This document shows, in pieces, positions 1-10,278 of a stretch of 10,351 nucleotides of DNA. Position 1 is the stretch's first letter; every line of letters starts with the position of its first letter. The stretch is taken from NCBI GenBank assembly GCA_910592205.1, contig CAJVPJ010001348.1:1-10351 (forward strand). The letters are read 5' to 3'. The translations under genes were made by a program, and so were the position numbers. Below the pieces are notes generated by a model, which worked only from the letters and a program-made list of their open reading frames with translations, made no database searches and was not told the origin of the DNA. Source of the DNA: Paraglomus occultum (lineage: Eukaryota > Glomeromycota > Glomeromycetes > Paraglomerales > Paraglomeraceae).

Positions 1-3257
<3,257 letters not shown>

Positions 3258-3579
3258 ATGCTGTAATTGACATATTCGATACGGTTGATCCGTGACTACT
3301 TTGACGGTAAATAGACTTCTTACTTTTCTTTTTTGAGATACTTAATACTATTTATAGTTAGTAAGCCATACTTCTTAATATCCGTGACTTTTAATACTTA
3401 AAATGAAATACAATTCGTATTTCAGTGTGAATCAAACGTGCACTTTCTTGATAAATACATATAGAATTCGTTGAACTACATTTTCTACCGAAAAATTTGG
3501 TCTTTTCTATATCTGCATTTTTGAAGCAACGTCGTAAAGCATATAAACCTTGGACACAATGATGTCAATGTCAACAGTT

Positions 3580-3598
3580 AATGTCATGTAATGACATT
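3580..3598. repeat. Perfect 8-bp hairpin
   Basis: Arms AATGTCAT (3580-3587) and ATGACATT (3591-3598) are exact reverse complements around a 3-nt loop. A related GATGTCAATGTCAAC stretch lies just upstream (3561-3575). It sits in the probable 3' flank of the PIK1-like gene. Function is unknown; an mRNA 3' structure or chance are both possible. Confidence 0.5.
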
Positions 3599-3706
3599 TT
3601 CGTTCGGCGGATCGTGTATATCGAGTTGTAAAAAGGTCTACCAACATATCTTATGTCTTCGCCGTTGTTCTTTGTGCTTGACTTATATTGTTGAAAATAC
3701 TTGATA

Positions 3707-3782
3707 GCAGCATTCGAGATCGAAGTGAGATTCGACTCTGGTCCGTTCTCCTAGCATTAGCAACTCGTTCGAATAATGCTGC
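3707..3782. repeat. 76-bp imperfect inverted repeat
   Basis: Outer arms GCAGCATT (3707-3714) and AATGCTGC (3775-3782) pair perfectly. An inner TCGAA/TTCGA hairpin around GTGAGA lies near 3719-3734. The size is tRNA-like, but no T-arm or D-arm can be placed, so I call it only an inverted repeat. Confidence 0.4.
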
Positions 3783-4019
3783 AAGACCATTGTTTCTTCT
3801 ATCAATACTATGAGATGCTCTTTATCATGACACTACGAATAGGTGTCCCAAGTACTGTGCTGATACCTTTAAAACGATCGAAGAAACAGTGAAACTAGTA
3901 ATTTAAAGAATATACTATCATGCAAACAAATATTACTTATTTGTTGGCGTTACCAATATGCATACAATGGTTAGGAGAAATAAATATATTTTCAAATATT
4001 AGATTCGCTAGTCGTCTTT

Positions 4020-4025
4020 TTTATT
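4020..4025 (-). terminator. Candidate poly(A) signal of the TRAPPC6-like gene
   Basis: TTTATT on the plus strand reads AATAAA on the minus strand, about 170 nt past the TRAPPC6-like stop codon. This is a plausible 3' UTR length, but the DNA is AT-rich and the hexamer could occur by chance. Confidence 0.45.
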
Positions 4026-4194
4026 CTTATTATTACGACTTCGTTACTCAGTAATGTCCAATCGTTTCAGCCTTAATACAGAATTGGTTTGCACGTTTTA
4101 TGAGACGTGCTCGTATAATTTAAAATTAGTCAAAATCGAATTTAATATAGCTGATGATATTTGTAACCGAAGTCATCCAACCTCACACCAATGT

Positions 4195-5142
4195 CTATGA
4201 TTTAGCTATCTTTATCTGAAACGTGCCTAGTAATAGTATAATGTCGGTCAGGTTAAGCATCAACAACATATACGGTATACGTTGCCAAAGAATGACTTAC
4301 ATTGGGGCAGATTCGAGGTTTCGGCTATTACAACGCTAACGACTCCCAGATTGGCAAGTGCTCCTCGTATCAGTCCACATGGAAACCATAGATACTATTT
4401 GACGAAGATCGTAATACAGCAGTTATGTTAGATATTGTGAGCACTCGCTAATGCTACAATTCATAGACAAGTAGATTGGGCGTATGTGATTCACTCACCG
4501 GAGCTGCCTTTCTTGCTGCATCGCTGGAACCTCCCTCAGTTGACATTCTTATAAACCATCTGAAATTATTATCTTGCAAAACATACACGCCCTAGACACA
4601 ATAATTAGGATGGCAAAATTAGAGAATCGACCAATTAAATGGACAAGAGCATCATGATATAATGCAACTGTTAAGACATACTCTATGATTTGTCTTTAAA
4701 TTGTCAATTTGCTTCTTAAACACTATAGTCCATAATTCTTTACAAATAAATTTGACCACATCCAATGTATCTACAAATCGTTGTCTATCTCGAGTAAATC
4801 TATATAAAACGATAAAAATTATCTTGGTCTAGTTAATATTGCAACACAGTATAATCTTCATTCTTGTTTTCCTCACTTTCATGTTTACCTCTCAACCAAG
4901 CTCTGTCCAACATGATAGCCCAACAATTCCAATTTATAGAACACAGCTTCTCTATCATTCTCACTGTCGGCCGTAGTGCGAAACATTAAGTCGACCATTT
5001 CGGTTATCAAGAATTCGATGCATGCTTCATTTACCAGAGTTGGCCTCGGGCCCGATTGATTATTAGGTGGGGGCTCTTCAGCTGAGGCGAGCGAGCTGAA
5101 AAATGGAGATATTGCTGAAGAGGCTGTTTGAAGAACGGACAT
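4195..5142 (-). CDS. TRAPPC6: TRAPP complex subunit 6 (TRAPPC6/Trs33-like)
   Basis: Small core subunit of the TRAPP tethering complexes, which act at ER-Golgi and Golgi membranes and activate Ypt1/Rab1-type GTPases. Five exons on the minus strand: 5142-4889, 4799-4682, 4591-4499, 4394-4301, 4226-4195 (stop TAG 4197-4195). The introns are 89, 90, 104 and 74 nt, all GT-AG, and the phases join exactly to give 196 residues. Visible family blocks are [15 protein letters not shown] (40-54), [17 protein letters not shown] (71-87), [13 protein letters not shown] (about 95-107), [20 protein letters not shown] (about 112-131), [17 protein letters not shown] and the terminal [10 protein letters not shown]. 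These follow the Trs33/Bet3-fold order seen in human TRAPPC6A/B. The ATG at 5142 was chosen because upstream codons in the same frame run into the divergent promoter and the neighbouring gene. The roughly 37-residue Ser/Pro-rich N-terminal extension is longer than in human TRAPPC6. Single-ORF calling sees only exon 1. The gene is divergent from the RRM gene, with 126 bp between the start codons. Confidence 0.93.
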
Positions 5143-5268
5143 TGTGAAAGCTTGTGCAAGGATAGATCGTACTAGCGCGTGGGGTAAATGCCGATAATAA
5201 GTGACGTCATAACATTTTAAATATAAAAGTATAAAAAGCCCCGTTCGATTTTCATCCACTTCCCCACA
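5143..5268. promoter_or_regulatory. Bidirectional promoter, TRAPPC6-like / RRM gene
   Basis: Only 126 bp separate the two divergent start codons, so both genes must share this promoter and have short 5' UTRs. Two TATAAAA stretches (5222-5228 and 5230-5236) stand 33-47 nt before the RRM gene ATG. A perfect TGACGTCA palindrome lies in the middle. The arrangement suggests co-regulation; transcription start sites are not visible. Confidence 0.65.
5202..5209. promoter_or_regulatory. CRE/ATF-type palindrome TGACGTCA
   Basis: An exact eight-base CRE palindrome, the canonical site for CREB/ATF-type bZIP dimers. It lies 60 bp from both start codons, near the middle of the shared promoter. Being symmetric, it could act on both genes. 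The site is seen; binding is inferred. Confidence 0.55.
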
Positions 5269-6048
5269 ATGGCACTTAGAGAAAATGCGAGCAAATCTAC
5301 AATATATGTTGGTACGAAGTGTGTTTTGCTTGGCCTGGCTTTTTTCCACTCTGAAATGCAAGAGTTTGACATCTTTGCCTCCTTTCTTTATCAAATTCTT
5401 TTGACTTCGCATCTACGGCTTCCCCCTTCACCATACAGGTGGGCTGGACGATCAAGTAAACGAACAGATACTTCATGCATCCTTTATTCCATTTGGCGAC
5501 ATTGTTGAAATACAAATACCTCCCGATCCTGCGTCACGTAATATACAGAAGAATTTCTTATAGTTGTTTTTTTTTTTTAGAATATCACGATCTCATTCTG
5601 TTTCTCCACTTGTATTTGTAGACAATCAACACCGTGGATTTGGTTTTGTAGAATTCGAAGAACCGGCAGATGCACAAGCAGCTATTGACAACATGCACTT
5701 ATCGGAATTGTATGGGAAGGTTATAAAAGTTAATTTGGCGAGGCCGATGAAGATGAAAGAGGGCAGCATGCGAGCTGGTGAGAATGAGACTCTTTCTGTT
5801 GTTATTTGCGTTTGGGCTTGTGATTGTATTTGCGATTGCTATTTGTTGTTAATTTACATTTATATTAATGCAAACGATGATAATTAACGCACAAATAATC
5901 TTCAGTTTGGGCGGACGATGCTTGGCTACAGAGATATGCTCTCAGGTCTATCGACGGTGATGAATCAGCTTCTGATGAAGACTCGTCAGAAGTTCCACCT
6001 AAATCTGCATCACATACAAAGACCACAGAAAAAATGGACCTTCAGTAA
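5269..6048 (+). CDS. RRM protein resembling the N-terminal half of cyclophilin E (PPIE/Cyp33)
   Basis: Small RNA-binding protein, probably nuclear. Exons: 5269-5311, 5439-5537, 5622-5777, 5906-6048 (stop TAA 6046-6048). Introns are 127, 84 and 128 nt with donors GTACGA, GTAATA and GTGAGA; phases fit, giving 146 residues. One RRM spans about residues 10-88, with RNP2 IYVGGL (12-17) and RNP1 RGFGFVEF (52-59). [33 protein letters not shown] and [13 protein letters not shown] follow human PPIE closely. The [11 protein letters not shown] linker typical after the PPIE RRM is also kept. The protein then ends in a Ser/Asp/Glu-rich tail, and the cyclophilin isomerase domain is absent. The last exon ends at TTCAGTAAAT, which also looks like a weak donor, but I find no isomerase-like exon before the next gene. 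RRM identity is certain; PPIE orthology is likely; function is inferred. Confidence 0.9.
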
Positions 6049-6501
6049 ATCTACCGTCATTATAATTGAGTCATAGAATGTTAATATGCCTATTATTAGA
6101 ATCTAAATGCTTATGAACATTAATATAATTGAGTTACTAATGTTATCGCAACGCGTTCAAAGTCGGTTTGGTTTCAGGGATTCGTTGGATCGACTAATGT
6201 TGTTAATATTATGTATACGTATTATCCCATATAATAAAAGTATCATGTATGAGCGCGCTACAATTAAATCAAAATGTTAGACATCACGATATATTATCGA
6301 TTTGTTCGCTGCTTGCTTTTTATTCTCAAAAGTTTACAGATAACAATGGAATAAATAAACAAGACTGCCCGTACGCTTTATATGTGCGCTTTGAGTCAAT
6401 TGACAAGTTCAGCGCACGTGTAATACCTTAATCTGAGACTGTCACCTGATCTGATGGATTTGGGTAAAATTTCGTTGCCTCAAATAATGAACTTTTAAAA
6501 A
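6049..6501. other. Intergenic region, RRM gene 3' flank and RABGGTB promoter
   Basis: These 453 bp separate two genes on the same strand. A poly(A) hexamer ends the first gene's probable 3' UTR at 6233-6238. The rest, up to the ATG at 6502, should hold the RabGGT beta promoter; I see no clear TATA box. An open frame near 6249-6431 shows no family features and I regard it as chance. Confidence 0.6.
6233..6238 (+). terminator. Candidate poly(A) signal of the RRM gene
   Basis: AATAAA lies 185 nt downstream of the RRM gene stop codon and is the first canonical hexamer there. A T-rich stretch follows further on. Plausible but not unique in AT-rich DNA. Confidence 0.5.
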
Positions 6502-7951
6502 ATGACCTCAACAACTTCCAACGCTTTACTCATAGATTTACATGTCAAATACATTCAGTCGCTTGATGAAGTATTTTTCCAAAACTCTTTTTTTTTGATG
6601 CAGATTTTAAACTGATTGTTCGAGTCCCCACTAATATTTCAGCCGTTCACTAGAAAAAAGATACTCTAGAATACTGGATAACAGAACACCTTCGCTTGGC
6701 TGGTGTGTACTGGGGTCTCACTGCTTTAGACTTGATGAATCATGTCGATGCATTAAATAGAGATGATGTCATAGCCTATGTCAAGTCCTGTCAATGGCCA
6801 AATGGTTTGTTGCATTTATACTTGTATTGCATTTATACTTGTATAATGTTTTGTTCATACTTTTTATTTCACATTTTTTTCTTACGCCATTTATCACTTT
6901 ATCTCTATCATCTCATGCTCTCCAGGCGGCTTTGGCGGACATGTCAATCATGATCCGCATCTTTTGTATACTCTTTATGCGGTTCAAATACTTTTAATAG
7001 AAGACGCTATAGACGCTGTAGATGTTGGCAAGATCGTAGAGTATGTGTCCAGCCTCCAAGATAAAGAGACAGGTGCATTTAAAGGAGACGAATGGGGTGA
7101 AATCGATACACGATTTTCGTATAGCGCATTATCATGCTTATCCCTCTTAAAGCGATTGGATGCAATAGATGTGCAAAAGGCTGTAGAGTTTATCATGAAA
7201 TGTAAGAATTTCGATGGAGGGTTCGGGAGCTCTCCTGGGGCAGAGTCACATGCCGGACAAAGTGAGTAAAATTACAGATGGCTTGAGAGAACGTGTGTTT
7301 TCTTTCGAAAAGATCGATGGCAAATACTTTTAATTATACATTATAGTATCTGTATATGTATAAACTATGGTTTTTTTCCTTTCCTCTTTCTCAATAGTAT
7401 TCTGCTGCGTGGGGGCGCTTGCTATAGTAAACTCGTTGCACCTGGTTGATGGTGATCTTTTAGGTTGGTGGTTATGTGAGAGACAGTTGAAAAATGGTGG
7501 TTTAAATGGTCGCCCTCAAAAACTTGAAGATGTGTGTTATTCGTGGTGGGTTCTATCTGCGCTGAGCATACTTGGCAAGTTACATTGGATTAATAAGGAA
7601 AAATTGATTGAATTTGTATTGAGTGCGCAGGTTTGTACCAGTTATGGTTACATTTCTCTGAAGCTGATTGAAAACTGATTAAGATGTCTATTCTATAGGA
7701 CACAGAAGCAGGTGGCATAGCAGACCGCCCAGGCGATATGGCTGATGTGTTTCATACCGTTTTTGGTGTCGCTGGTTAGTTTGTCTCTTACAACTGCTTG
7801 AACATTTTAATTATCTTGGACCAGTATTCATGTTTTTGTTGTAGGTTTATCATTACTTGGATATCCAGGATTAAAACTTGTGGATCCTGTTTACTGCTTA
7901 CCGAAACATGTCATCCAACGAAGAGGTCTTGCTGAAAAATACAAAGTTTGA
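6502..7951 (+). CDS. RABGGTB: Rab geranylgeranyltransferase (type II) beta subunit
   Basis: Catalytic beta subunit (Bet2 in yeast). With the alpha subunit and Rab escort protein it adds geranylgeranyl groups to C-terminal Rab cysteines. Exons: 6502-6570, 6654-6804, 6926-7261, 7398-7630, 7699-7774, 7845-7951 (stop TGA 7949-7951). Introns are 83, 121, 136, 68 and 70 nt, phases all fit, and the product is 323 residues (human 331). It is an alpha-alpha toroid with prenyltransferase repeats: [92 protein letters not shown]. Zinc ligands are D230, C232 and H282 by match to the mammalian enzyme, all intact. [12 protein letters not shown]-type sequence (203-216) is diagnostic of the Rab rather than farnesyl enzyme. 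The ATG at 6502 gives an N-terminus [16 protein letters not shown] resembling the human LLLEKHADYIASY helix. The tail [18 protein letters not shown] looks fungal. Confidence 0.96.
6811..6844. repeat. 17-bp perfect tandem duplication inside an intron
   Basis: TGCATTTATACTTGTAT occurs twice head to tail (6811-6827 and 6828-6844), beginning six bases inside RABGGTB intron 2. It is a recent-looking slippage or repair duplication with no coding effect. Confidence 0.85.
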
Positions 7952-8274
7952 ACACATATACAGGCAGATTTTTTAAATAAACAAAATAGACAGATTTTTA
8001 AATTTTTCTGGAAAACTAATTAACGGCGCGTAAAAGTTATTGGCGACGGTTATCTAAGAATTAAAGGTCATAATGCTGCCAGTTCCGGTTTGCCCATAGT
8101 GAGAATGCTGAATTAGACCCCACGCCATTAATCATCAATGAAATTTCCGCGAATTCAGAACCAACAACCTTTTTGACACGGAAATTTGTTGCGAAAATAA
8201 TGCATATATACAGTATTTAAAACAAGACAATTAAATTTATTGATAATAGAGCCATAGCTTTTCCTTTAGAATAA
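7952..8274. other. Gap between convergent gene ends
   Basis: No gene is seen here. After the RABGGTB poly(A) signal the stretch contains a short inverted repeat, AAATTTCCG (8141-8149) and CGGAAATTT (8179-8187) with a 29-bp spacer, plus AT-rich DNA. It lies between RABGGTB and the minus-strand coding-like remnant, whose poly(A) signal faces it. Confidence 0.5.
7976..7981 (+). terminator. Poly(A) signal of RABGGTB
   Basis: AATAAA starts 25 nt after the RABGGTB stop codon. The position and exact hexamer make a very short 3' UTR likely. Confidence 0.6.
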
Positions 8275-8280
8275 TTTATT
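8275..8280 (-). terminator. Candidate poly(A) signal of minus-strand remnant
   Basis: TTTATT on the plus strand reads AATAAA on the minus strand, 21 nt beyond the stop codon at 8302-8304. Its placement supports the idea that the coding-like sequence above it is a real gene 3' end. Confidence 0.45.
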
Positions 8281-8301
8281 TGCTTATTATTATACAATAA
8301 C

Positions 8302-8531
8302 TTACTTTCGCACTCTTTGATCATATTTCGCTACTTTGACACAATGATCCATGGCCTCTTTCAAGGTAATTTCTTTGTGGAGCAAATTTTTAATATTTTT
8401 TTGTAAAACGGTTAATGAAGTCAAACGGGAAGGTAAGATTTATGGTCTAATGCCTTAGCAATCAAAAAGTCAAACATGTGAAAATAATTCAATTTTTTGT
8501 AAGCATGAATTTTATTGTTTCGATTATTGAA
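8302..8531 (-). pseudogene. Frameshifted C-terminal coding remnant, unrecognised family
   Basis: Reading the minus strand, two coding-like segments abut in different frames. The upstream one runs through KIHAYKKLNYFHMFDF (ATG at 8477-8475) to HKSYLP, then meets a stop. At the CCC run (8429-8427) a shift equivalent to one lost base continues as RLTSLTVLQKNIKNLLHKE and KEAMDHCVKVAKYDQRVRK, ending at TAA 8304-8302. The combined tail is Lys/Leu-rich and likely helical. A poly(A) hexamer follows 21 nt later. The stop is embedded in AAGTAAGT, which also resembles a splice donor, so further exons are conceivable. I do not recognise the protein. Either the gene is a pseudogene, there is a one-base sequence error, or the similarity to coding sequence is chance. 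Confidence 0.4.
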
Positions 8532-8559
8532 TGCGCGCGCTCTTGAAAATACAAACAAT

Positions 8560-8638
8560 ACCAGAGTGATTGCATGGGAGGAAAATACTCGGGCCCAAAG
8601 CCATTTACGAGTATAACCTATACTTTGGTCACTCTGGT
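8560..8638. repeat. Nested inverted repeats (79 bp)
   Basis: Outer arms ACCAGAGTGA (8560-8569) and TCACTCTGGT (8629-8638) match perfectly over 10 bp. Inside them ATACTCG (8585-8591) pairs perfectly with CGAGTAT (8608-8614). A third hairpin, AGTATA-ACC-TATACT, overlaps at 8610-8624. The whole could form a branched foldback; it may be a small MITE or a structured RNA, and neither is proven. Confidence 0.55.
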
Positions 8639-8667
8639 GCGAATTTTAAATAAGAAGGGAATCAATA

Positions 8668-8943
8668 TCATATATTATTTTTATTTTTATGGTTCGTATC
8701 TTCGCCGCTTACATTCTTCTTTTCGTCGATCAACGTTGGATTGCCTCGATCGTCTTTTCCCGTAGGGTTGTTTTCCGTAGGTAGTAGCTTTTTATCGTAG
8801 AGGCAGCTAGACCGCTTCCTTACCGAGTAATCCGTCGATTTCAATAGCATTTTGTTATATGAAATTCGAGTCGAACTCGAACCTTTTGTCAAATAAAATT
8901 TTAGAGTTCTTCCACAAGTTTTCAGTTTCTGGTGGATAGTCAT
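8668..8943 (-). CDS. Hypothetical ORF, doubtful
   Basis: An open frame from ATG (8943-8941) encodes 91 residues starting MTIHQKLKTCGRTLKFYL, rich in Lys, Asn and Ser, with no domain I recognise. A strong donor-like AATGTAAGC follows DEKKN near its 3' end, so it could be a first exon. No phase-compatible acceptor joins it to the coding remnant at 8302-8531. A second minus-strand frame across the same bases (KISKQIGQHDYPPETENLW) looks at least as protein-like. I suspect a decayed gene region in which the true frame is unclear. Confidence 0.2.
   Translation of the reverse strand: MTIHQKLKTCGRTLKFYLTKGSSSTRISYNKMLLKSTDYSVRKRSSCLYDKKLLPTENNPTGKDDRGNPTLIDEKKNVSGEDTNHKNKNNI
8865..8881. repeat. 7-bp perfect hairpin
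   Basis: TTCGAGT (8865-8871) and ACTCGAA (8875-8881) form a perfect stem around CGA. On the minus strand the sequence GGTTCGAGTT resembles a tRNA B box, but no tRNA fold surrounds it. Confidence 0.45.
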
Positions 8944-9026
8944 GTTGGCCAATTTGTTTGCTTATCTTATATTTTTTCCTTGGACTCCATTAATTTGATT
9001 ACTTCGTCGATTTTCTGATTTATAAT

Positions 9027-9086
9027 ACAGTCAACCTCCCTGACAGTCACACACTTGGGCCGGTGACTCTAAGGAGGGGTGACTGT
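9027..9086. mobile_element. Hairpin end of a pogo/Tigger-like DNA transposon (probable)
   Basis: Two 24-nt arms, 9027-9050 and 9063-9086, are reverse complements at 19 of 24 positions around a 12-nt loop. The left arm starts CAGTCAACCTCCC directly after TA, the target dinucleotide of Tc1/mariner/pogo elements. A terminal CAGT with a folded subterminal repeat of the GTGACT..AAGGAGGGGTGACT type is typical of Tigger-like ends as I remember them. No matching far end (GGGAGGTTGACTG) is visible in the window. Type is inferred; the hairpin itself is certain. Confidence 0.55.
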
Positions 9087-10278
9087 CTAAAGGGATTCAT
9101 TGATGGTCATGTGGTCAACAACTTATATTATATATTACACAATAATAATAAGTTTTTAATAATGAATTTACTATTATTTTGTAAATAAAATTCGATTTTT
9201 TGTTGACGTTCAGATATTTTAATTTGGCAGATTTATCGCAATAGTAATAGCTTGGTGTACCCACTGTTCCATAGCTTTGTTCAATTTAGAGTACTTAGAA
9301 GAATGTGTGCTAGGTACTAGGATTCTATTTTGTTGAAAGTATATTATAATCAAGCCATTTTTCTTTTTTAGATAAAATTTTGGTTACAGTTGAGTGATTC
9401 ATGTTAAAATTATACTCAATTGAACTCTTTTTTGTTGATGTTATGAGGACATTGTGTAAATATTAAATGAGATGTGTTTATTATTACCTTAATATTAATA
9501 TTAATGCTTGGTATCAGATATCTCAGTTCTTATTACATTATATAAGACTGCAACAAAACCAGACAAAATGAACATTTGATCAAGAAGAGGCTGATGTGGC
9601 TGGAAAACAAACCAATCTAGCTGATAAAATTTTGCTGAGGCTTTGCTGTAGTGTGGCTCATGCCACAGCCATGGATTAGGTCTATGTATGGTAAAGTATA
9701 ACTAGAATTCAATGTGTATAAAAACATTCCAACAAAACTATCAGAAACTGCATGCAAAGGACAGTCTACTTCTAACTGCACAAAAGATGTTGCACTCTTT
9801 CCAAATAATAAATAACTGTTGGTCTGAAAACATGGTTCATTGCGTCAAGTTCTGACAATTCTGCATGTGCAGACAAGAATGCTAATCATTTTTCTATTCA
9901 CAGAAATTCCTGCAAGAAGTCGCAAAAGTTTTTCTGCTTTTTGCTATCTGTCAGTTGGTTGTTTACCAACCAGATCAGTTCACACATGGTTTCCCATGAT
10001 CTCTCCTTTCAGTTTCTAGCCAGGATGCTATCAATTTTAAAGTTTTGGGCCTGGGATTCATTTTGCACTTGTAAACATTCTTCAACATAGAGGTTCCATC
10101 CCGAGGTTTTCAATTGAGTTTTCTCTTTGCATCAAAGAGTTCAGTCAGGGAGATTTCCAAATTTTATAATGAAGATCATTCCTTTTATAATAGTAATAGC
10201 AAAAATACATCCGGAATTTGACTGTAGAACATCAGAGAAAATACGCTGATTGGCTTAAAATTCAAGTTTTTATGTACA
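9087..10278. other. Non-genic AT-rich DNA, probable decayed transposon interior
   Basis: No intact gene is seen in 1.2 kb. The first 450 bp are strongly AT-rich with runs such as TTAATATTAATATTAATG. From about 9550 the base composition becomes more balanced. On the minus strand a 36-codon open block (10008-9901, starting KERSWETMCELIWLVNNQL) is followed in the same frame, after two stop codons, by a block containing AHAELSELDAMNHVFRPTV. This could be a degraded transposase or other element protein, but stops are frequent and the family is not recognised. Confidence 0.35.

Larger units (their letters stand above)
3258..4194. other. Gap between convergent gene ends, no recognised gene
   Basis: This 937-bp stretch lies between the stop codons of the converging PIK1-like and TRAPPC6-like genes, so it should hold both 3' untranslated regions. 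I found no exon-like coding block on either strand and no tRNA. It contains an AATAAA on the plus strand at 3979-3984, far from the PIK1-like stop and not convincing as its signal. It also holds two hairpins (3580-3598 and 3707-3782) and AT-rich DNA. The PIK1-like gene has no canonical poly(A) hexamer soon after its stop. Confidence 0.6.

Noticed and set aside
3707-3782. tRNA or tRNA-like gene
   Set aside because: The 8-bp outer stem and the size fit, but no T-arm, D-arm or anticodon arm can be placed on either strand.
5143-5412. 90-residue upstream extension of the TRAPPC6-like protein
   Set aside because: The frame stays open, but it would cross the shared promoter and the RRM gene's first exon, and the ATG at 5142 begins just before the conserved domain.
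5297-5515. Minus-strand frame running from the RRM gene's first intron into its second exon
   Set aside because: It overlaps confidently assigned RRM exon sequence and has no features of its own.
6249-6431. 60-codon plus-strand frame between the RRM gene and RABGGTB
   Set aside because: No domain, no family resemblance, and no splice path joining it to either neighbour; it starts just after a poly(A) signal.
6608-6625. TGTTCGAGTCCCC, like a tRNA B box
   Set aside because: It lies in RABGGTB intron 1 and the flanking bases cannot form a T-stem or acceptor stem.
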